Shown one piece after another: positions 40,417 to 48,930 of a DNA stretch of 64,000 bases (positions are counted from its first letter, which is position 1; each line of letters opens with the position of its first letter). Origin of the DNA: Bin87 sp026710825. Its GTDB lineage: Bacteria > Chloroflexota > Dehalococcoidia > Lucifugimonadales > UBA3495. The notes under the pieces are model-generated. The model was not told where the DNA came from, made no database searches, and saw only the letters and a list, made by a program, of their open reading frames with translations. Where the stretch lies: positions 682,001 through 746,000 of the forward strand of contig OZ247427.1 in NCBI GenBank assembly GCA_965232815.1, in the 5' to 3' direction. The position numbers and the translations under genes are program-made.

Positions 40417-41544
40417 TTATCCCAGCAGACGATTCAACCCGGAGTGTCGGGCGGGGTCCAGGTCGCGGCCGGCCAGCGCAGGATGGTCGGGACTGTACCG
40501 GTGGCAGCGGAAAGTGGCGTTGGACAACTCCATACCGCCCTGGCCTCCGGGGCCGTCGTTGAACACGGGGAACGGGTTGATGTATTCCCAAACTATCTCG
40601 CCACGGGGTGTCACCTCGAACATGCGGCCCGGAGCGCCCTCGCAGATCAGGGTGTTGCCGTTGGGCTGCCGCTCAGCGCTGCTGATGTTGTAGCTGTAGA
40701 ACGAGATGGGCGGCGCGCCCAGGTATTGCCAGTGAATCTCGCTTGTTTCGGGATCCACCTCCACGATGCGGGAGTGGCTGGCGCCGCGGCGGTGGCCGCC
40801 GTTGTCGAAAACCAGCACGCGGCCGCTGTCCAGCCACGTTGGATGGTGCTGGTGGTAAAGCTCACCCGGCCCCCACTTCCACTTGAACGCACCCGTCTCC
40901 CGGTCAACGATGCCTATGGTGCTGGTCAGGCGGTAGCTCACCAGCAGATCGCCGTCGGGGGTGACGTTCAGGGAGTTCTGGTGGGTCCATTCCCGACGAG
41001 GCTCCAACGGGCAGATGACGTCCTCGGTCACGTCCAGGTGCTCCCATGAACGCCATTCCCAGATCGTCTCGCCGCCGGGCGTCACTTCCTTGACCACGTC
41101 GCCCAGCATTCCAAGAGCGAAATCGACGTCGAAGCCGCCCTGCACCTGGGCTTCCAGGCCATCAGGCAACGGCTCCCACAGCAGCAGCAGGGTGTTGCCG
41201 TTGGGCAATCGTTGGTAGTCGTGATGCAGGGTCTGGTCGCGGTAGGCCCAGACCAGATTGCTGTCCCAGTCCAGCTCGATGATGCTGGCTGAGGATCCGC
41301 CCACAGTTTCGTAGCCGCCGGCATCCTTGGGAGGCATGGTGCGGCAGAGCAGGTTGCCGTTGTCCAGGAGGTACGCGTAGTGGATGCCCTCCTCAGAGTG
41401 CCAGCGGTGTACCACGTTCCCTTGCATGTCGATGAGGTAGGCGTCCTTCCCGCCGCGAGTGGTCGAAAACAGCGAGTAGCCCAATTGGCATGCCGTCGGC
41501 GTGTAGTGAATCAATCCCACCGGATGATGTATCGACCAGCCCAT
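40417..41544 (-). CDS. Arylsulfotransferase-like beta-propeller protein
   Basis: A 375-residue propeller-type protein resembling the arylsulfotransferase (ASST) family. Blades show the repeated pattern of a Trp/Tyr-containing strand with a polar loop: DAYLIDMQGNVVHRWHSEEG, QRLPNGNTLLLLWE, VTPGGETIWEWRSWEH, DRETGAFKWKWGPGELYHQH and VTPRGEIVWEYINPFP. His residues in THQNS, LYHQHHP and HDYQRL could be active-site ligands. Unlike classic ASST it has no signal peptide, so it may be cytoplasmic. GGAGGGAG precedes the ATG and TATAAT on the minus strand lies at 41575-41580. Sulfate transfer is possible but not shown. Confidence 0.72.
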   Translation of the reverse strand: MGWSIHHPVGLIHYTPTACQLGYSLFSTTRGGKDAYLIDMQGNVVHRWHSEEGIHYAYLLDNGNLLCRTMPPKDAGGYETVGGSSASIIELDWDSNLVWAYRDQTLHHDYQRLPNGNTLLLLWEPLPDGLEAQVQGGFDVDFALGMLGDVVKEVTPGGETIWEWRSWEHLDVTEDVICPLEPRREWTHQNSLNVTPDGDLLVSYRLTSTIGIVDRETGAFKWKWGPGELYHQHHPTWLDSGRVLVFDNGGHRRGASHSRIVEVDPETSEIHWQYLGAPPISFYSYNISSAERQPNGNTLICEGAPGRMFEVTPRGEIVWEYINPFPVFNDGPGGQGGMELSNATFRCHRYSPDHPALAGRDLDPARHSGLNRLLG

Positions 41545-41598
41545 AAAAACTCCCTCCGTGCTGAATGATGGCGGATTATAACAAGGTGCATTCGCCGG

Positions 41599-42537
41599 TT
41601 GGCGCTACTCACCAAAGTGTGGTCTGGTATCCTGCCGGCCGTGTGGATTCTACTGGCCATCTGCAGCGCGGCCTCGCTTGGCTTCGCCAACATCGCCCAC
41701 AAGAGGCTGCTGGACAACTACCTGGACGGCGTCGGCGTCCTGGGTGTCGGCTCGATTCTTACCCGCCTGACTTGCGGCGGCATCATGGTCGCGGTGGTCG
41801 GTTGGCCCACCGACGCGTCGTGGCAGGTCATCGGAATGGCTCTGCTCTCGGGCGTCAGCCTGGGCACGGGACTGCTGCTGCTTTTCCTCGGCCTGAAGTT
41901 GGGCGAGGCTTCGCGGGCGGTGGCGGTCAGCCAGACCAACCCTATCCTGGTGGCGCTGCTGGCGCTGGCGATTCTTGGAGAGGCAGTGGGGCCGTGGCAG
42001 TGGACGGCCATTGCCCTTGTCGTATGCGGAGCGGTCCTGGTTTCGGTGGAGGGACTCGGACGGGGGCTGTTTCGACTGACGCCGGGACTGACGGCGTTGA
42101 TGGGCAGTTCAGCCGGCCTGGGAATGTCCTTTTTCCTGGCGAAGCTGGTGCTCAGTGATCTGACGCCGTGGGAAGTTTTCACGCTGCAGGAGCTGGGGAT
42201 GGTCCCCGCGTTCGCTTTGTTTGGGAGGCCGGCCAACTGGCGCAAGTTGTACTCGGGCCTCCGGTCGTGGCCGGCGCTTACCACGTTCCTGGTGGGAGAG
42301 GGCCTGTTGCCTCAACTGGCGATCCTGTTGTTCGTCTGGTCGTTCGCGTTCGGGCCCGTCTCGCTGGCGTCGGCGGTACTGGCGACGCGGCCGATGTTCG
42401 TGTTCCTGGCCGGGTCGCTGCTTAGTTGGCGCCGACTGGGGCTGATGCAGGAATCGCTGGGCACGTCAGCCATGGCGGCGAAATTCGTCGCAATCGTGAT
42501 GATCGTGGCCGGTACAATCCTGCTGGCGGTGGCGTGA
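41599..42537 (+). CDS. EamA/DMT-family transporter
   Basis: A 312-residue membrane protein with ten hydrophobic helices in two similar halves, as in drug/metabolite transporters. Conserved EamA segments include LGLKLGEASRAVAVSQTNPI in the first half and FGPVSLASAVLATRPMFVFL in the second. The apparent start is TTG at 41599; GTG at 41641 is a plausible alternative because it begins the first helix. It probably exports or imports an amino acid or metabolite; the substrate is unknown. Divergent from the propeller gene. Confidence 0.83.
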   Translation: MALLTKVWSGILPAVWILLAICSAASLGFANIAHKRLLDNYLDGVGVLGVGSILTRLTCGGIMVAVVGWPTDASWQVIGMALLSGVSLGTGLLLLFLGLKLGEASRAVAVSQTNPILVALLALAILGEAVGPWQWTAIALVVCGAVLVSVEGLGRGLFRLTPGLTALMGSSAGLGMSFFLAKLVLSDLTPWEVFTLQELGMVPAFALFGRPANWRKLYSGLRSWPALTTFLVGEGLLPQLAILLFVWSFAFGPVSLASAVLATRPMFVFLAGSLLSWRRLGLMQESLGTSAMAAKFVAIVMIVAGTILLAVA

Positions 42538-42563
42538 GATAAGGTTCCGGCGATCTACGGCAA

Positions 42564-43172
42564 CTAGGCCGATACCGATTCTACCGGCCGACCGCGGAAT
42601 TTCAGGCTCCAGAAATGGACCGCGCCCACGGTGATGAAGATTCCCACGCAGTAGCAGATGATGCCCCAGGATGCGTCGAAAAACATCCGCGCGAGGATGA
42701 TCGAGGATATATAGACGAACGCCAGCGTCAAAGTGGTGCTGCGGGTGCGCCACAATATACCCATCGCGGGCAGTGCCACCAGCAACACCGGCCCGGTGAG
42801 GACTGCCGCCGTAACGCCCAGGGCAGTGGCCGCGCCCCGGCCTCCTCTGAACCGCAGCCATACAGGCCAGATGTGGCCTGCCATGGCAGCGACGCCGCTC
42901 AGTAATCCGACGCCTGATACAGCGTCCCAGGAACTGGCCAGCGCATTGAACACCAGGACCGCAAAGAATCCCTTGGCGATGTCCACCGCCCCTACGAAGA
43001 TTCCCCAGCGAGGGCCCAGTATCCGACTTACGTTGGCCGCCCCTGCGTTGCCGTCGCCGGCCAGCCTGATGTCGGCAAGGGCGTTACCAACCTTTTGAGC
43101 GACCAAGTAGGCGGTCGGCAGGCTGCCCAGCAAGTAGCCCAGCAGGACTGCCGCGCCGGACAGCCAAAGCAT
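42564..43172 (-). CDS. plsY: Glycerol-3-phosphate acyltransferase PlsY
   Basis: A 202-residue membrane enzyme that makes lysophosphatidic acid from acyl-phosphate and glycerol 3-phosphate, the first step of phospholipid synthesis. The three loop motifs are clear: GYLLGSLPTAYLVA, GDGNAGAANVSRILG (phosphate-binding) and GHIWPVWLRFRGGRGAATALG. Five membrane helices fit the family, and the length is typical. It lies on the minus strand, 14 nt downstream of the aminotransferase gene, so they may be co-transcribed. Confidence 0.95.
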   Translation of the reverse strand: MLWLSGAAVLLGYLLGSLPTAYLVAQKVGNALADIRLAGDGNAGAANVSRILGPRWGIFVGAVDIAKGFFAVLVFNALASSWDAVSGVGLLSGVAAMAGHIWPVWLRFRGGRGAATALGVTAAVLTGPVLLVALPAMGILWRTRSTTLTLAFVYISSIILARMFFDASWGIICYCVGIFITVGAVHFWSLKFRGRPVESVSA

Positions 43173-43186
43173 TTACCACGTTCCCG

Positions 43187-44161
43187 TCAGGCCGGTACGA
43201 GGCTCCCCGTCTTGACCTGGGTGCACCAGTGCCGGTACTTGGGGTTGTTTCCCACCACGATGTCGAAGTACATGCGCTGCAACTCGCTAGTGATGGGTCC
43301 CGGTTCCCCGTTGGCGATGGGCCGGCAGTCGAGTTCCACCACTGGCGTGAGGTGGGCGGCAGTGCCGCTGAGGAACACCTCGTCGGCGAGATACAGTTCG
43401 CTGCGGTCGATGGTCCGCATATCGATTTCCAGGCCCAACTCGTTGCGGGCCAATTGCATCACGGTATCGCGGGTGATGCCGCCCAGCGCGTTGTCCTCGA
43501 GGCCAGGCGTATAGATGCGCCCGTCCTTGACCATGAACAGGTTTTCGCCGGAACCCTCGGATACGTGCCCGTCGTGGTTCAGCAGGATGGCCTCGTCGAA
43601 GCCGCTCAGCGTGGCCTCGGTCTTCGCCAGGATGCTGTTGACGTAGATGCCGCAGGCCTTGATCCGGGCGGGGATCATGGGGTCGTCCACGCGGCGCCAG
43701 GACGACGTGCAGCACCGAAGCCGGTCGCTGCCCAGGTAGTTGCCGAACGGGACGGTGATCAGCGTGAAGTCGGCGGCGAGTTCCTGCAGCTTCAGGTTGG
43801 CGACCAGTTCCTCGCTCTTGTAGGCCAGCGGGCGGATGTATATGTCACTGATATGCCGGTTCCGCTCGACAAGCTGGGTGGTGATGTCGCAGAGTTCGTC
43901 GGCGGTATATGGGATGTCCAGCATCAGGATGCGGCAGCCGTCCAGCAGGCGGACGTAGTGCTCCCGCATGCGGAAGATGTTGATCGCTTCCTGTTCGGCG
44001 TTCCAGTTGCCGCGGATGCCTTCGAATACGCCGGTGCCGTAGTGCAGGGCATGGGTCATTACGCTTACTTTGGCCTCGCTTACCGGAACGAACTGGCCAC
44101 GGAAGAAGACCTGCAGTTCGTCGGCGTTGAAGGAAGCCTGGCCATTGGCGTTGGTAGTCAC
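43187..44161 (-). CDS. ilvE: Branched-chain amino acid aminotransferase
   Basis: A 324-residue class IV PLP enzyme. HALHYGTGVFEGIRGNW is the family opening. The PLP-binding Lys168 lies in ARIKACGIYVNSILAKTEA, and DEAILLNHDGHVSEGSGENLFMVKDG plus the LGGITRDTVMQLARNE region are characteristic of IlvE. It transfers amino groups between branched-chain amino acids and 2-oxoglutarate. GTG at 44161 with AAGGGGG six nt upstream is the best start; the frame stays open to 44224. Together with plsY it occupies the minus strand. Confidence 0.93.
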   Translation of the reverse strand: MTTNANGQASFNADELQVFFRGQFVPVSEAKVSVMTHALHYGTGVFEGIRGNWNAEQEAINIFRMREHYVRLLDGCRILMLDIPYTADELCDITTQLVERNRHISDIYIRPLAYKSEELVANLKLQELAADFTLITVPFGNYLGSDRLRCCTSSWRRVDDPMIPARIKACGIYVNSILAKTEATLSGFDEAILLNHDGHVSEGSGENLFMVKDGRIYTPGLEDNALGGITRDTVMQLARNELGLEIDMRTIDRSELYLADEVFLSGTAAHLTPVVELDCRPIANGEPGPITSELQRMYFDIVVGNNPKYRHWCTQVKTGSLVPA

Positions 44162-44494
44162 GTAATGCCCCCTTATGAGCAAAGATTGCCGGTCATTATA
44201 GCGGCCCCTATCGGGAGTTGCCAATCAGCGAGACCCGAGCGGTCGACGCATTATACGGGGAATACTCTTTCGAGATGAGATCGTCGGTTATGCAGACGAT
44301 TGGTGGTTTTACAAAAAACTCGCAAATGTGCATGTCCATTATGTCCCGTGCCGAGACGCCGTTTTGATATAACGGGCCCTACCAGGAGCGTCGGCTGCTC
44401 GCCTGTTTTACCACAACATGCCGTCGCTCCAACCCTCACGATAAATTGCATAACCGAGCAGCCTCAGGTTGGCAGAGCAAAAGGAAATAAAACC
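44162..44494. other. Divergent intergenic region upstream of ilvE and the coiled-coil gene
   Basis: About 330 nt. A possible -10 (TATAAC near 44367) lies on the plus strand upstream of the 44495 gene. Open frames in this stretch are short and look unlike proteins. No RNA gene or repeat was recognised. Confidence 0.45.
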
Positions 44495-45181
44495 ATGCCA
44501 GACCAATTTTCCGACGAACTCACTCAGCGATTGCGCAAGGCCGAAGAAGCGGCGGCATACGTGGAAAGGCTTGAAACCCTGGCCTCCGAAGCGCCCGCGC
44601 TGCGGGAGCAGGTCAGCATCATGCAGCGGATCCAGGAGCGCGAACAGCACCGGAGCGATGCCATCGAGCGCGCCCGCTATGCCCTGGACGCAGCCAACCA
44701 GGCCCAGGAAAACCTCCCTGAAATAATCGCCAGCGCGGCCAACCTGGTCAACCGGCTGGCGGAGACCCTGCGAGAGGTTGACACCTTCCGACGCGAGGCC
44801 ACCGCCGCCCTCAGCGTGGTCGACCGCATGGACTACGAGGACGAACTGGACGAGATTCCGGAGCCGCAGGACCAGGATCAAGTGGACGGATACGGTCGCG
44901 ATCCCCAATCCACCCGCATGATCATCGCCGCACGCCACGGCAGCACCCGCGTGAGGCAGATGATCGATCAATTGTCTCCCGGATTCGAGGTGTTCGCCGG
45001 TTGCAACCTGGACGCCTCCCCCATGCGCCGGGAACTCACGAACATGATCATGGCGCAGCTGGCGGCAGCGGCGGAGGCGAATCGGCCTCAACCGCGTCGG
45101 GCTGCACCGCCACCACCACCGCCGCAGATGTCCGAGCCGCCGGCCCCGGTCGCACACGAAACCGGCGCCTCTGACGCCTGA
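44495..45181 (+). CDS. Uncharacterised coiled-coil protein
   Basis: A 228-residue soluble protein. AAGGAAAT nine nt before the ATG at 44495 decides the start; the longer open frame reading upstream is Cys/Pro-rich and unlike a protein. Residues 5-115 are strongly helical and charged (RLRKAEEAAAYVERLETLAS and following), likely a coiled coil. A short conserved-looking segment (TRVRQMIDQLSPGFEVFAG) follows and the end is Pro-rich. No enzyme motif is visible. It may be a structural or scaffolding protein. Confidence 0.65.
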   Translation: MPDQFSDELTQRLRKAEEAAAYVERLETLASEAPALREQVSIMQRIQEREQHRSDAIERARYALDAANQAQENLPEIIASAANLVNRLAETLREVDTFRREATAALSVVDRMDYEDELDEIPEPQDQDQVDGYGRDPQSTRMIIAARHGSTRVRQMIDQLSPGFEVFAGCNLDASPMRRELTNMIMAQLAAAAEANRPQPRRAAPPPPPPQMSEPPAPVAHETGASDA

Positions 45182-45519
45182 CCTCCGGACAAACATCCGG
45201 TCCGCAAGCGCGACCCAATAACTCATGACACGCAGGGCGGGATTCACACCCGCCCTCATTGCTGCTGGCAAATGGCATCCATGGGAGGGTTGCGGGTCCG
45301 CAGTCGCAGTTGTCATTCGTCGGGAGCGGCGGCCGGCTGCTCAGCCAGAGCAATTCCGCCGCGGATACCGTGCCATACCTGCCGTTATGGTATGATTCCG
45401 TCCGGTTTGCCGCGTCCGGGCACGATCCGGCGCTGCTTTTTTGCATGACAGGACTCTGAGGATACTGATGGCGGTTCCGGCAATTTTGACCAACGCCGTC
45501 CGCCCAAACGCTGTATAGC
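45182..45519. other. Intergenic region with hairpin
   Basis: About 340 nt. Stem AGGGCGGG (45234-45241) / CCCGCCCT (45249-45256) is a terminator-like hairpin without a T tract, past the coiled-coil gene. CATACC (45374-45379) and GGTATG (45389-45394) form a small inverted repeat that could be a regulatory site for the permease operon. Nothing else was recognised. Confidence 0.5.
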
Positions 45520-48500
45520 TTGTTGCAGAATCTGGCACTTCTGCTTTGGCTGCTGCCCCGACGCTTGCGTTCGGCGTGGGGGCTCTTGGCGGTGACCGCC
45601 TTTGGGGTGCTCGCCGCAGTCACTATCATGGCCCTGGGCGCCATGTATTCCCAGGCCCTGGCGGAGGCAGGACTTCGCCACGCCCTGGCCACCACTTCGC
45701 CAACGATCATCAACACGCAGGTCGTGGTGCGCAACCGGCCATTGGGACCCGAGGACTACGCAGCCCTGCGCGTCGATATTGAGGACACCATCTCATCGGA
45801 CGTGGGCTACCTGATCCGGAACGTGCACCGTTACGCCAAGATGCTGCCCACCCTGCCAGTGACCCAGGCGGGCGCGCCGTATGGGGTGGATGACTCTCCC
45901 CTGGGCCGTCCTTTTTTCGTCACCGGATTCACGGAAAATACCCGGTTGGTCGATGGCCGATGGCCGTCGGATACGGTCACCAGGGACGCCGGCGGCTGCC
46001 CCAGCCAAGAGGGCGGCTGCCCCAAGATTGAAGGGGTGATGGGCGTCGACACCGCCCGCCTGCTGGGTTGGGAAGTGGGCAAAGAGACCTGGCTGGTGGT
46101 GTACGAGGGCGACGATGAGGAGGCTCCCCAGTACATTGCGGTGACCATCGTGGGCCTCATGGAACCCATCGACCCGCGAGCCGAGTACTGGATGGGAGCG
46201 GCCGACTACTTCCGGTTTGGCGATTGGGAGGGCCGGCCGGTCGCTCCCATCTACGTGTCCGAAAACACGTACTTCAACGGCGTCGGAAAACCGTACCCCA
46301 CGCTGGTCGGCGACTACGGGTGGTTCCTGTACATCATACCCGACCTGATTACCGCCGAAACTGTCCAGGACACTCGGGACAACCTCACCGCGCTGGAAAC
46401 CAACATCAACGGACAATTTCCGCGTTCGTACATCCTGACCGGCCTGGAAAACAGCCGCGGGACGGGCGTGCTCGCCACCTACCAGCGCGAGTTGACCCTG
46501 GCCCGCGCGCCGTTATTCCTGTTCATATCCCTAGTGGTAGTGGTGATCCTGTACTTCCTGGCGTTGGCGGTTGGCCTGCTGGCGGGAGCGCGATCCTCCG
46601 AATCATCGATGATGCGCAGCCGCGGCGCCAGCGTGGGTCAGATCAGCGGTTTGCTGGCCGTGGGCGAAGGTCTGCTGGTGGTGCTCGCCACCATCATTGG
46701 GCCAGTGCTGGCCTGGGGCATTGGGAACGTATTCCTCCTGGGTTCCATCAATCCCGCCGATCGGGCCGGCGTAGGGGAAACTCCGCTGGACGTGACGCTG
46801 TCCTGGCAGATGTTCGCCATGGGATCCATCGGCGGTCTGCTGAGCCTGGCGGTGCTGACCGTGGCGGGCGGGAGCCTGGCGCGTCTTGGCATACTGGACT
46901 TCCTGCGCGCCCGGGCGCGGCCACCCTCGGCCCCGTGGCTGCAGCGATACTACATCGATGTGCTTGCGGTGATCGCCCTTGGCGTATTGATCTGGCAGAT
47001 CCGGCAAAGGGGCGGGTTCGTGGAAGGAACCCTGACCGGACGCGGGCCGTCGTTGGATCCATCGCTGCTGGTGGCCCCGTCTGCCGCCCTGCTCACGCTG
47101 GCTTTCCTGATGTTGCGGGCACTCCCGTGGCTGATGATTGCGACCGCGTGGGTCTCGCAGCGCCTGGCGCCGGCGTGGGTGGCGCTGTCGCTGAGGCGGA
47201 TGGCTCGTTACCCGCTGCCGTATGCCTCGCTGACCGTGGTCGTAACGCTGGCGGCTGCCCTGGGGGTCTTCGCCGGTTCGTTCCAGACCACGCTGGCCAA
47301 GAGCGAATCGGATCAGGCCAGCTACCGCACCGGCGGGGACATGGTGCTGAGCGGCGCCCGTTTCCTGGGCCGCGCTGAGAAAGATCGGCTGGAGCGGCTG
47401 CACGCCATCGAGGGAGTGGAGTCAGTGACGCCCGTGGTCCGCGAGTCAGTTGGGTTTGTGGATGGAGGAGCGCAGCGCGGGGTGGTTATGGGGGTCGACC
47501 CAATCACCATGCCCGACGCCTCCTGGTGGCGTGACGATTTCGTTGATGGCGAACCCGTCTCGCTGGATACTCTGCTGGCTCCCCTGCGCCGCACCCTGAC
47601 GCCGGAAGCATCGGGAGCGGCCCTGCCGCAAGGAACGGAACGGGCCGGGGTATGGGTGAGACGCGACGACGGACAACACGTGGGCGCGGCAGTGCCGCTG
47701 CCCTCCTACCGCCTGTGGATGCGTATCGGAAACGACCAGGGACGGTATCGCAATCTGGAGATGGGAGTATTGGCGCCGCAGTTTGGCGAGGGCGAACCGT
47801 GGCAGTATCTCTCCGCCCCGCTGGCCGGAGAACATACCATCCTGTCGCCGGACGAACGCTGGCGGGTGGTGTCCCTGCACATCTCCGGGGATACATTCTC
47901 CCGCACTCCTCCGGGCGGGCTGTCCTTTGACGATATAACCGCGGAAGGCTCCGATCTGCCGGGCGGCGCCGTGGTGGTGGAAGGTTTTGAGGAGGTTGGA
48001 CCGTGGACCGCCCTCCCGCAGGGCGGCGCGGTGGCCGACCGTACCGAGCGAGTGCCGGACGCCGCGCGCTCCGGTGACGCGGGCATGTCGATCCGGTGGG
48101 AGGAACCATTGGGCCGATCGCCCAGGGGCATCGTGATCCCGCCGGGCCAGTTGCCATTGCCGGCGATCGCCGGCCCAGGATTCGAAGCTGGCCAGCGCGT
48201 ACGGATAACCGTCGACGGCTACGTGGTTCCCACCAGGGTCACCGCTATCGTGAATCATTTCCCCACGCTCGACACCGGCCGTCCGTTTGTTGTGGTGTCG
48301 GCCCACGAACTGCGGGCGTGGCTGGCCCAGGCGCCCGGCGCGAACCCAATCACGCCCGACGAGTGGTGGTTTGACATTGCGGACGATCCGAACCTGGACC
48401 GGGAAGCGGTGGCCTCGGCCATACTGGACGTCGGGTACCGTCTCTCATTCCTGCGCGACCGCGACGCTGCGGTGGATCTGGCGACGAGGAACCCCCTGGC

Positions 48501-48930
48501 CGGCGGAGCGTGGGATGCCTTGACCGCCATCGGCCTGGCTTCGCTGGCGCTGGCGGTGGGATTGGCCCTCTGCGCCCACGCTGCGGTGGCCGTACGCGAG
48601 CAGCGCATTGACCTGTCCGTGGGCGCGGCCCTTGGTTTGCCCCGCTGGCAGCGGTACGCGGGGTTGGCGATGGAGCGCGCCATCATCGGCATATTCGGCA
48701 TCATCATCGGGGGCCTGGCCGGCTGGGCCCTGGCGCGCTGGACCCTGGGTGAACTGGCGAGCAACGCATCTGGCGGGCCGGTAACGCCTCCAATAGTTTT
48801 CATTGCCCAGGGGCCATGGTTGGCTGCCACGTTCCTGTGCCTCGTCATCGCGGCGGCGGCGGCCATGGCTCTGGCCGCGACTGCGGCCGGCCGGCTGCGC
48901 CCGCCTGAAGTGCTGCGGGAGACCGAGTGA
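45520..48930 (+). CDS. Giant FtsX/MacB-type ABC permease
   Basis: An 1136-residue membrane protein. One helix near 20-42 is followed by a large extracellular domain (about 60-325), helix clusters at about 328-450 and 480-600, a second large soluble domain (about 620-990), and a last cluster of three helices (about 995-1130). The FtsX core layout is visible in LFLFISLVVVVILYFLALAV, in SSMMRSRGASVGQISGLLAV and in the C-terminal LALCAHAAVAVREQRIDLSV. Such permeases move lipids or peptides with an ABC ATPase, but none is encoded nearby. TTG at 45520 is the start. It is followed by a homologous gene overlapping by 1 nt. Confidence 0.82.
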   Translation: MLQNLALLLWLLPRRLRSAWGLLAVTAFGVLAAVTIMALGAMYSQALAEAGLRHALATTSPTIINTQVVVRNRPLGPEDYAALRVDIEDTISSDVGYLIRNVHRYAKMLPTLPVTQAGAPYGVDDSPLGRPFFVTGFTENTRLVDGRWPSDTVTRDAGGCPSQEGGCPKIEGVMGVDTARLLGWEVGKETWLVVYEGDDEEAPQYIAVTIVGLMEPIDPRAEYWMGAADYFRFGDWEGRPVAPIYVSENTYFNGVGKPYPTLVGDYGWFLYIIPDLITAETVQDTRDNLTALETNINGQFPRSYILTGLENSRGTGVLATYQRELTLARAPLFLFISLVVVVILYFLALAVGLLAGARSSESSMMRSRGASVGQISGLLAVGEGLLVVLATIIGPVLAWGIGNVFLLGSINPADRAGVGETPLDVTLSWQMFAMGSIGGLLSLAVLTVAGGSLARLGILDFLRARARPPSAPWLQRYYIDVLAVIALGVLIWQIRQRGGFVEGTLTGRGPSLDPSLLVAPSAALLTLAFLMLRALPWLMIATAWVSQRLAPAWVALSLRRMARYPLPYASLTVVVTLAAALGVFAGSFQTTLAKSESDQASYRTGGDMVLSGARFLGRAEKDRLERLHAIEGVESVTPVVRESVGFVDGGAQRGVVMGVDPITMPDASWWRDDFVDGEPVSLDTLLAPLRRTLTPEASGAALPQGTERAGVWVRRDDGQHVGAAVPLPSYRLWMRIGNDQGRYRNLEMGVLAPQFGEGEPWQYLSAPLAGEHTILSPDERWRVVSLHISGDTFSRTPPGGLSFDDITAEGSDLPGGAVVVEGFEEVGPWTALPQGGAVADRTERVPDAARSGDAGMSIRWEEPLGRSPRGIVIPPGQLPLPAIAGPGFEAGQRVRITVDGYVVPTRVTAIVNHFPTLDTGRPFVVVSAHELRAWLAQAPGANPITPDEWWFDIADDPNLDREAVASAILDVGYRLSFLRDRDAAVDLATRNPLAGGAWDALTAIGLASLALAVGLALCAHAAVAVREQRIDLSVGAALGLPRWQRYAGLAMERAIIGIFGIIIGGLAGWALARWTLGELASNASGGPVTPPIVFIAQGPWLAATFLCLVIAAAAAMALAATAAGRLRPPEVLRETE

